Shown here piece after piece: positions 56,203 through 64,000 of a stretch of DNA of 64,000 nt. Source of the DNA: Gracilibacillus boraciitolerans JCM 21714 (GTDB taxonomy: Bacteria > Bacillota > Bacilli > Bacillales > Amphibacillaceae); NCBI RefSeq assembly GCF_000521485.1, contig NZ_BAVS01000016.1, forward strand, positions 1 to 64,000, read 5' to 3'. The translations under genes were made by a program, and so were the position numbers. Positions within the stretch are counted from its first letter, which is position 1, and each line of letters opens with the position of its first letter. The notes under the pieces were generated by a model. The model was not told the origin of the DNA and did no database searches. It saw nothing but the letters and a program-made list of their open reading frames with translations.

Positions 56203-57609
56203 ATGCTAGGGAATGTAAAAGGATATGTAAAGCATCTAACGGTTGCTAGTGTAGTAGCTTTAGGTCTTACATCACAGATAGCGTTCGCGGACGACACAGA
56301 GCTAACCAATGTTTATCACGTGTATGTAGACAATGAACACGTTGGTATTGTAGATCAAAAGCAGGTAGTAGAGAAATATATTACGGATACAATCTCTCAT
56401 CATCAAGGAGAGAATAATTATACATATACCATAAACGAGAAGGTTTCCTATGTAACAGAGCAAGTATTTTCCTCAAAGGCAGATAATCAGGAAGTGCTAG
56501 ATTATTTAGAGGAAGAGATTACAATAGGTGTCGAAGCACAAGCATTAAAAATAGGGGGGGATAAAGTAGTTGGTTACTTTTCTGAACAGGAAAAAGCAAA
56601 TCAGGTAATTCAATCCTATAAAGAAAAATACGTTAGTTCCGACATATTAGAAAAATTAGATAATGATTCAGCAGAAACGGAACCATTATCTGCAGGAGAT
56701 TCTAATATTATAGACGTATCACTTACGAAAGAAGTTACATTTGAAAAATCAAAAGTTGCTGAAGATAAGATTTTAACCGTAGAAGAAGGTCTTACATTAC
56801 TTGAAAAGGGCACACTCGAGAATAAAAAACACATCGTGAATGCTGGCGAAGTGTTAGGGTCGATTGGAAGTAAATATGACTTATCAATAGATAAATTACT
56901 AGAATTAAATCCAAATTTAAATGCAGATTCTGTCATTCAAATTGGTGATGAGCTGAATGTGACAGCATTTGAACCATATGTCGAAGTAAAAGTAGTAGAA
57001 GAGAAGTTAGAAGAAGACAAAATTGCTTTTGAAACAGAAATAGAAGAGTCAGAAGATATGTATAAAGGTGAAGAAGAAGTGAAGCACGAGGGCAAAAATG
57101 GTACCGTGGAGACTCATTATCGTATTGAAAAAATAAACGGTAAAAGTGTTGAAATGGAAATTTTGGCTGAAAACATTACGAAGGAACCTACTAATAAGGT
57201 AATTGTAAAAGGCACAAAAGTTGTATCATCCCGTGGTTCGGGAAGCTTTCAATGGCCTGCTGTTGGTGGCACTATCACCAGTCATGTTGGCGAAAGATGG
57301 GGTTCTTACCATAAAGGGCTTGATATTGCAGGTGTCAGCAATCGTTCGATTTTAGCAGCCGATAACGGTACTGTAACTTCTGCTGGTTGGGACAGTGGCG
57401 GCTATGGAAATAAAGTTGTGATTAACCACAATAACGGATACCGTACAGTTTATGCGCACCTTGCATCAATTGATGTTTCATCTGGACAAGTAGTGGAAGC
57501 AGGACAAAAAATCGGTGTGATGGGTACGACAGGATTTTCTACAGGCATCCATTTACACTTTGAAGTATACAAAGATGGCTCCCTTGTAAACCCGGCAACT
57601 TTGTATTAA
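56203..57609 (+). CDS. Secreted M23 peptidoglycan endopeptidase with LysM and G5 domains
   Basis: 468 residues. Signal peptide (residues 1-29, cut near AFADD). An N-terminal region of unknown fold, LysM-like (residues about 215-255, NAGEVLGSIGSKYDLSIDKLLELN), a G5 domain (about 260-345), and a C-terminal M23 domain with HKGLDIA, and HLHFEVY as zinc ligands. It cleaves peptidoglycan cross-links outside the membrane. A G-run at about 56556 adds a Gly (LKIGGDKVV). ATG 56203 follows AGGAGG. It precedes walR, as an M23 gene does in several Bacillaceae, and may be under WalR control. Confidence 0.9.
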   Translation: MLGNVKGYVKHLTVASVVALGLTSQIAFADDTELTNVYHVYVDNEHVGIVDQKQVVEKYITDTISHHQGENNYTYTINEKVSYVTEQVFSSKADNQEVLDYLEEEITIGVEAQALKIGGDKVVGYFSEQEKANQVIQSYKEKYVSSDILEKLDNDSAETEPLSAGDSNIIDVSLTKEVTFEKSKVAEDKILTVEEGLTLLEKGTLENKKHIVNAGEVLGSIGSKYDLSIDKLLELNPNLNADSVIQIGDELNVTAFEPYVEVKVVEEKLEEDKIAFETEIEESEDMYKGEEEVKHEGKNGTVETHYRIEKINGKSVEMEILAENITKEPTNKVIVKGTKVVSSRGSGSFQWPAVGGTITSHVGERWGSYHKGLDIAGVSNRSILAADNGTVTSAGWDSGGYGNKVVINHNNGYRTVYAHLASIDVSSGQVVEAGQKIGVMGTTGFSTGIHLHFEVYKDGSLVNPATLY

Positions 57610-57643
57610 TTCTATAAATACAATACCCAAAACTAAAGATACC

Positions 57644-57682
57644 AAAACCCTTGTTACAGAAAAAAGTAGCAAGGTTTTTTAG
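57644..57682 (+). terminator. Terminator of the M23 gene
   Basis: AAAACCcTTGTTAC pairs with GTAGCAAGGTTTT, with a T-run. Confidence 0.75.
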
Positions 57683-57825
57683 AACGTTCCAGGTCGTATC
57701 TAATATATTGTTTCTAATTCCGTTTAAAATGATAGCAAAACGCTAGCGATACGATAAGACTTTTTTGTCAATTTCGGTTAGAATAGAATATGAAGGAAAA
57801 TTATAATTTAAAAGGACGTGCTTTT

Positions 57826-58533
57826 ATGAGTCAAAAAATATTAGTAGTAGATGACGAAAAGCCCATTGCAGATATATTAAAATTCAACTTAGAAAAAGAA
57901 GGATATGAAGTGTTGGTTGCCTATGATGGAAACAAGGCAATTGAATTAGCAACAACGAAAGATCCTGATTTAATATTACTAGATATTATGTTACCCGAAA
58001 AAGACGGGAATGAAGTATGTCGGGAAGTAAGAAAAACACATAGTATGCCAATTATTATGTTAACAGCAAAGGATGCTGAGATTGATAAAGTATTAGGTTT
58101 GGAATTAGGAGCAGATGACTATGTGACAAAGCCCTTTAGCAATCGGGAATTAATCGCAAGAGTAAAGGCTAATATAAGACGAATTCAGGTAGAACCAACT
58201 AATCAGAAACAAGAAAACGGCGATATTACAATAGGTACATTGGTAATTCATCCGGATGCCTATACGGTGACAAAAGACGGCCAATATATCGAATTAACCC
58301 ATCGTGAATTTGAATTGCTTCATTATTTAGCACGTCATATTGGACAAGTCATGACAAGAGAGCATTTATTAGAAACGGTGTGGGGGGGTTATGACTATTA
58401 TGGAGATGTAAGAACCGTAGATGTGACGGTAAGGAGATTGCGGGAAAAAATTGAAGATAATCCAAGTAATCCTTTATGGATTGTAACGAGAAGAGGAGTC
58501 GGCTACTATTTGCGAAATCCTGAACAGGAGTAA
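57826..58533 (+). CDS. walR: Response regulator WalR (YycF)
   Basis: 235 residues. Receiver domain with Asp phosphosite in [14 protein letters not shown] and Lys in [10 protein letters not shown]; winged-helix DNA-binding domain [13 protein letters not shown]. It controls cell wall hydrolases and is essential in Bacilli. A G-run at about 58382 adds a Gly ([14 protein letters not shown]). ATG 57826 with AAAGGACG upstream. Confidence 0.96.
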   Translation: MSQKILVVDDEKPIADILKFNLEKEGYEVLVAYDGNKAIELATTKDPDLILLDIMLPEKDGNEVCREVRKTHSMPIIMLTAKDAEIDKVLGLELGADDYVTKPFSNRELIARVKANIRRIQVEPTNQKQENGDITIGTLVIHPDAYTVTKDGQYIELTHREFELLHYLARHIGQVMTREHLLETVWGGYDYYGDVRTVDVTVRRLREKIEDNPSNPLWIVTRRGVGYYLRNPEQE

Positions 58534-58539
58534 TGATAA

Positions 58540-60371
58540 ATGAAGAGAGTTAGTTTTTTTCAATCTATCCGTTTAAAGATTATCGTCATCCTTTCTTTAT
58601 TTTTATTGCTTGCAATCCAAGTAATCGGCACGTATTTCGCAGAGCGGTTGGAAACCAGCTATATGATACCCATAAAGAAAACGTCGAGGATAGATTACAA
58701 GTGTTAACAGCTAACGTGGAGGAAGCGTTTGGTAAGGAAAGGTCGGAAGATGATGAAGGACCTACCCTCCAAGAAGAGATACGTGATATTACATCGAGGT
58801 ATTATAGTGATCTTTTTTCTGATCTTAAAGTTATTGATTCGCAATTTCGTGTGCTGGGTTCCAATAGAATTGACATGATTGGGAAGAAGATTTCTGGGAA
58901 CGGAAGTATTCGAATGGCCATTGTTCACGGGCAGCCAGATGATGAGGTTAGAAGGAATAGCGAAACCACTGATCGTGTATTAGTACGAACGATACCGATT
59001 ATGGATAATGGGGTACCGGTAGGAGCAATTTATTCTGAAGCGTCAATCGAACAAGTTTATAGCCAGTTAGAGCAAATCAATCGAATTTTCCTTAATGGTA
59101 CTATTTTAGCAATAATTGTATCAATTATATTAGGTATATTAGTGGCTCGGACCATAACAAAACCAATTACAGAAATGCGAAAACAAGCAATGGGAATGGC
59201 GCGAGGCGATTTCTCCAAGAAAGTTAATGTATATGGAACCGATGAAATTGGACAATTAGCGATTACATTTAATGATATGAATGATCGGTTAAAATTAGCC
59301 AACCAGACTACAGAGGAAGAGCGCCGAAAATTGAGCTCTGTTCTTTCCAATATGTCTGATGGAGTAATTGCAACAGACGAAGAAGGTAACATAACCTTAA
59401 TGAACCACCCTGCTACACAATTAATTGGGATGACACTGCATCAAGCAAAGGGACAGCCTATTGTAGAAGTTTTACAGGTGGAAGATAAGGTCATCGATGC
59501 AAAGGAATTAGAAGAAGCAGGTTCCTTAACAATTGATTTTAGTGATGAAGAGCAGTTGTTTTTAATTAAGGCTAACTTTTCAATTGTACAGGATGAAGCA
59601 GGGAAATTTATGGGATTAATTACTGTAATTAGTGATGTTACCGAACAGGAAAAAGTAGATCGTGAGCGCAAGGAGTTTGTATCAAATGTATCTCATGAAT
59701 TAAGAACACCTTTAACAACAATGAGAAGCTATTTAGAAGCTTTGACAGAGGGTGGAGCAATGGAAGATAAAGAGTTAGCTCCACAGTTTTTACAAGTGAC
59801 ACAAAATGAAACAGAACGTATGATTCGCTTGGTGAATGACCTGTTACAGTTGTCAAAAATGGATCATAAGGAAAGTACAATGTATAAGGAAAGAATTGAT
59901 ATCATACCTCTTTTTCATCACATTTTAGACCGATTTGATATGAATAAAGCAGCTTTAATTGATTTTGAACGCAAAATTCCTAATGAAGAAATTTTTGTGT
60001 GGGTGGATAAAGATAAAATCACACAAGTAATTGATAATATTATGTCTAATGCGATTAAGTACTCTCCAGAGGGTGGAAAAATAACTTTTCAAGTTGCGAA
60101 GGAAGTCCATCGACTGCGGATTAGTATTTCTGATCAGGGGGGGCTAGGTATTGCTGTGGAAAAACTTGATAAAATATTTGAACGCTTTTATCGTGTAGAT
60201 AAGGCAAGGTCAAGAGAACTTGGTGGAACAGGTTTAGGATTAGCTATTTCCAGGGAAATTGTTGTTGCACATCATGGTCAGATTTGGGCTTCTAGTATTG
60301 AAGGTCAGGGAACGACCGTTTATTTTACACTACCGTTAGTCAATCGAAAGCGGGGGGGTAGTAGAAAATGA
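58540..60371 (+). CDS. walK: Sensor histidine kinase WalK (YycG), frameshifted
   Basis: About 610 residues. Two membrane segments (N-terminal about 11-30, second about residue 180) flank an extracellular PAS-like loop. HAMP, cytoplasmic PAS, HisKA with H-box FVSNVSHELRTPLTTM, HATPase_c with N-box and DQG..GIAVEKLDKIFERFYRVDKARSRELGGTGLGLAIS. One C is missing at about 58655 (RLETQLYDTHKENVED). Run at 60139 adds a Gly (DQGGLGI; usual DQGMGI). ATG 58540. Its stop overlaps the walH start. Confidence 0.95.
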
Positions 60372-61733
60372 AAATAGAAGTGATGAAAACTGTACTATTG
60401 CTATTTTTAGTGTCCCTAAGTCTATTACTGACCTTAGGAATTTGGAACTATCAGGGGGATTATGAGACGTCGGGAAGCGATCAGGCAACATACTCGACGT
60501 TAAATGGAACAGAAGCGACTAAGAAAGAATTGATCCAACCTTCACAATTAGTGATACATGAACAAGAAGCATTAATGGGTTTTTCGGATAAGCAAGCAGA
60601 ATTATCTGTTTTTAATGATATTCTTGAATGGTCTCTTTATGATTTTGAAATGATTCCTGAAAATGAAGAGTTCAAGAAAGATGAAAAGGAAAAAATGATT
60701 GAAATTATTTTTCCTGCTTCTATTCCTTCATATCTTATTAAGGAGTTATTTCACACAGATGATAGTATGTTAATTGATAGTCAATTTAACAGGATCTATT
60801 TAATAGCAGATAAAAATTTAACGAATCGACAAATTATTTTTGATAACAAGAATCAGGACGGAATCGATATTCGAGCAAGTATTCAAAATATCTCTCAAGT
60901 GGCAGAATACTTTGATCGTCTGGGCTTAGTCCACGATTTTACACCTTTATTATCAATCGAAGTAAATAATCAAAATAAATTCTATATCCCAAATCAACCG
61001 AATATTAATGGCAAAAAGTTTCGATACCAGACGTTTAATCTTGATTCCACAGATTTCCAGACAGTATTTTTCCCTAAGCCTGCAAATATTGTTAGCTCGC
61101 CTAATTTTGATGGGGGGGGCTAGTCTATAGTGATGGGTACAGGGAAATCGTTAAAAAGGGATTTGCTATGGAATTTACTAACTTCACTACTTCTGAAAAT
61201 CAGCAAGAACAGGAAAATGCAGAGAATAATATCAGTAATCAAGCCGACTTTCTCCTTTCAAATTCGATCGAATATATTAATTCTCATGACGGATGGATAG
61301 GTGGAGAGGGGGGGATTGAATATCGATTATATAAGTTGAGTGAAATAGCTAATACGGTAGAATATCGAATGATTTATAACAATTATCCGGTATTTTCTTC
61401 CCACGGATTAGCATCAATCTCTGTCACCTACCAAAACCAGGAAGAATACATGTATAATCGACCGATAATGGAATTAACGACATCCTATGATCGAGCATCA
61501 ACGAATTTACTAACAGGTACTCAATTAAAAAAATATTTAGAACAAAGTGACACGATTGCTTTAAAAGATATTTTGGATATACAACTCGGATATCGGATCC
61601 AGCAGGATGGGCAAATTTTCGATTTAATTCCGACCTGGTATATTGAAACTTATTCAGGTTGGCAATATGTCTCAAGTAATGTGACATCTAATAATCAAGG
61701 AGGGAATCCAAATGCAATGGGGGGGCAAATTAA
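60368..61733 (+). CDS. walH: WalK regulator WalH (YycH), frameshifted
   Basis: About 450 residues. One N-terminal membrane segment (residues 7-25) then an extracytoplasmic domain; it restrains WalK with WalI. A G-run of eight at about 61110 breaks the frame (NFDGGLVYSDGYREIVKKG). Runs at about 61308 and 61718 also expand. With the normal run and one more A, the gene ends NPNAMGQN and stop at 61731. ATG 60368 overlaps the walK stop (ATGA). Confidence 0.85.
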
Positions 61734-62672
61734 AACACTTTTCATTCTTTGCTTTCTTGTCCTTGATGTTTTTTTGTTACATCATTTTATAAACAATTCA
61801 CCGGATGAATATAAATTGACAGACGATATGCCCAGAGAAGAAAATGTTAAAAATAATGTCAATGGATTGGATAATATTCCAATAGAAACACCATCGGAAC
61901 AAGCAATGCTATATGCACAACGCAAAGAACTAACCGAGTCAGATTTAGAGAAAATAGTGTCCCTTCCCAACCAAAACAGCCTGATTATTGATGATCATCT
62001 GATATTATCAGGCCTAAAAACGCCAGTTGCGATGAATGTTGAAGAACGGCCAGAAGCGCTCAGTGAATTAATTTGGAGTCTGGATAGCTATGATTATTTT
62101 GGAGAAGACGAACAATCCAATACTCATATCTTTTTCCAACGCATTGATCAACCGGTTTATTTCAATTTGAGTGGTGTGTTGCTAATTCATGAAAACGAAA
62201 AAAACGAAAGTCACACATTATGTGCAAACAGAATTAGAAAAGGTGGAGGAGTCAGCCATTCCAGAAGAGATTAATAAAGATCCCGTAGAGATATCGAAAC
62301 CATTTGATGCTTTATTGGGACTGTATTTTAGTGAGGGGGAATATTGTCTCAGGAGATGAAATTACGGAACAGGTCACATTGGGTTATCATAACTTATTGC
62401 CATTACCTAATGGTGTTCAGGTGTTAGCGCCAACCTGGGAATTTGAAGTGAATAATAATGAATTTTTCTATGTGAATGCAATTGAAGGTCATTATGCAAA
62501 AAGAGAAATGGCAAGCTTTATTGAAGAAATGAAATTACTAATTGAAGAGTATTTTGCAGTATATAGCACTGCACAGATAGAGGCAACTAATGAAGAATGG
62601 CAAGAGCAGGATGTTGAAAATTTTGTTCAGCAATTACTAGAAAAATTTGAACAAAAAGATGGAGTGGAATAA
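61712..62672 (+). CDS. walI: WalK regulator WalI (YycI), frameshifted
   Basis: About 320 residues. Start ATG 61712 (MQWGKIKTLFILCFLVLDVFLL) with AAGGAGGG upstream, overlapping the end of walH; the raw sequence needs one more A and three fewer G to read it. One N-terminal membrane segment (about 7-27). YycI partners WalH. Frame breaks at about 62208 (one A missing, NENKVTHYVQTELEKVEE) and 62336 (five G for four, SEGNIVSGDEI). Ends at 62672. Confidence 0.82.
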
Positions 62673-62675
62673 GTA

Positions 62676-63472
62676 ATGACGTTACATTTTAGTGTATTAG
62701 CATCCGGTAGTTCGGGAAATGCTTTCTATATAGGAACAGAAAAGGAAAAAATATTAGTCGATGCTGGATTAAGTGGAAAACAAATGACACGATTATTATC
62801 CGAAATTAATATCGATCCAGCTAGCATATCCAAAATATTAGTCACCCATGAACATAGTGATCATGTTAAAGGTCTTGGCATTCTTGCCAGAAAGTATAAT
62901 TTACCAATCTACGCCAATGAAAAAACGTGGAAAGCAATGGAACATCTAATTGGAAAGATTGAGCTTGATCAAAAATTTGTTTTCAATATGGAAGAAACAA
63001 AGACCTTTGGAGACATTGATGTAGAATCCTTTGCAGTTTCACATGATGCTGCAGAACCCATGTTTTATACCTTTCATCATGATGGAAAAAAGTCGCTCTC
63101 GTAACAGATTTAGGATATGTTTCAGAAAGAATAAAGAAAACGGTCCAAGGTTCAAATGCACTTATATTTGAAGCAAATCATGATGTGGAAATGTTGAGAA
63201 TGTGTCGCTATCCATGGAGTGTTAAAAGACGAATTCTAGGAGATAGTGGTCATGTTTCCAACGATGATTGCGCGCTGGCATTAAAAGATATTATAGAAAA
63301 TGAAACAAAACGTATTTATTTAGCACATTTAAGCAAAGATAATAATATGAAGGAATTAGCGAAAATGTCAGTTGAAAATGGATTAACGGATTACGGCTTT
63401 CCGGTTGGTAAACAGTTAACCATACATGATACAGATGCAAAAACACCAACCCCTCTCTATGAAGTAGTCTAA
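62676..63472 (+). CDS. walJ: Metallo-beta-lactamase-fold exonuclease WalJ (YycJ), frameshifted
   Basis: About 264 residues. HxHxDH motif [18 protein letters not shown] at the N-terminus and ANHDVEML in the centre. WalJ homologues act as 5'-3' exonuclease in mismatch repair. One A missing at about 63091 ([16 protein letters not shown]) splits it. ATG 62676. Follows walI by 3 nt. Confidence 0.93.
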
Positions 63473-63534
63473 TCCTTCGTATCAAACGGATAAAATTTCA
63501 CGTTTCTAACAAATAAGGCAGGTGAAATAAGGTA

Positions 63535-64000
63535 ATGGGTTATTATGATGATCACTCGATGTCCCGAAGCAAGCCAAAAAAAAGTAATTGGCTTATGCCT
63601 TTTATAATAGGTATTGTGTTAGGAGCTTTTTTGTTTGCTGTTTTATTGCCTTCTTTAGTCAATAATCAGCTTCTTCCATATCAAATTGTTATAGGTGGTA
63701 AGGCGGATCCAGAACAACCGTTACAAAGTGATGAAGAAGACAATCTTTCCATGCCATCTGGTGTGAGAAATGTACAGGTCGATATTTCCACTAGGATTTC
63801 TGAGATTGTTACAGATGTTTCACCTGCTGTGGTGGGAGTTACCAATATCCAAACTCAGACCGATTTCTGGCAACAGGAAGAGTCGGGAGAAGAAGGTACA
63901 GGATCTGGGGGGGTAATTTATAAAATTGATGGGAATCGAGCCTTTATCGTCACCAATCATCATGTTATTCAGGGGGGGGCAGATCAAGTAGAGATTGTAC
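63535..64000 (+). CDS. htrC: HtrA-like serine protease (YyxA), partial at window edge
   Basis: N-terminal 155 residues. Cytoplasmic start, one membrane segment (about residues 19-40, PFIIGIVLGAFLFAVLLP), then the start of the trypsin-like domain ending near AFIVTNHHVIQ with the catalytic His. Two G-runs (63907, 63973) expand to add a Gly (GSGGVIYK, IQGGADQV). ATG 63535 with AAGGCAGGTG upstream. In Bacilli an htrA-type gene ends the wal operon. Confidence 0.93.
   Translation, partial: MGYYDDHSMSRSKPKKSNWLMPFIIGIVLGAFLFAVLLPSLVNNQLLPYQIVIGGKADPEQPLQSDEEDNLSMPSGVRNVQVDISTRISEIVTDVSPAVVGVTNIQTQTDFWQQEESGEEGTGSGGVIYKIDGNRAFIVTNHHVIQGGADQVEIV

Overview
The window is a low-GC Firmicute chromosome segment carrying the replication origin. 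Gene order and protein sequences point to the Bacillaceae, close to the moderately halophilic genera (Gracilibacillus, Amphibacillus, Oceanobacillus or Virgibacillus type); the genus is inferred from general resemblance only.

Positions 1-12590 are accessory DNA. At the left edge is a probable circular-bacteriocin locus: a 73-residue carnocyclin-like precursor (2044-2265, minus) followed by a long hairpin and a large multi-spanning membrane protein that runs off the window. Next come remnants of three different IS21-family elements. Two of them face each other and both have istB cut inside the Walker A codons by one recombinase-in-trio (RIT) element (4693-8143) with three overlapping tyrosine recombinase genes and 13-bp terminal inverted repeats. 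The third IS21 remnant truncates a helix-turn-helix gene. A tyrosine integrase (11538-12438) lies just inside a tRNA-Arg gene (12591-12665), so this region looks like an integrative island at that tRNA.

Positions 12591-31139 read mainly on the minus strand towards the island: dnaA, dnaN, the S4-domain gene yaaA, recF, remB, gyrB, gyrA, an HD-GYP-like gene, guaB, dacA, pdxS, pdxT, T-box-controlled serS, tRNA-Ser, proC and tRNA-Arg. oriC is two-part, with DnaA boxes on both sides of dnaA. Positions 31140-64000 read on the plus strand: rpmH, rnpA, yidC, jag, mnmE, mnmG, rsmG, noc, soj, spo0J, a DUF554 gene, a YkvI-like transporter, a DUF951 gene, ychF, rpsF-ssb-rpsR, serA, (a minus-strand HAD phosphatase), yybS, gdpP, rplI, dnaC, purA, an M23 endopeptidase, walR-walK-walH-walI-walJ and the start of an HtrA protease. 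Two exact parS sites flank the noc/soj/spo0J region. Replication (dnaA, dnaN, gyrAB, dnaC), origin segregation (soj, spo0J, noc, parS), envelope homeostasis (yidC, dacA, M23, wal operon) and tRNA modification (mnmE/mnmG) are therefore clustered as is usual around this origin.

A global caveat governs reading of every gene. About sixty G or C homopolymers are 7-8 bases long where the conserved protein or tRNA structure requires 4-5. Most are +3 and add one spurious Gly or Pro; others are +1 or +2 and break frames, and there are also single-base deletions in A, T, C and G runs. Essential genes (gyrA, gyrB, recF, dnaN, yidC, soj, spo0J, ssb, purA, guaB, serS, walK) are split this way. I treat these as sequence errors and report each as one gene; only the island IS remnants and a small zinc-ribbon ORF show in-frame nonsense codons that may be real decay.
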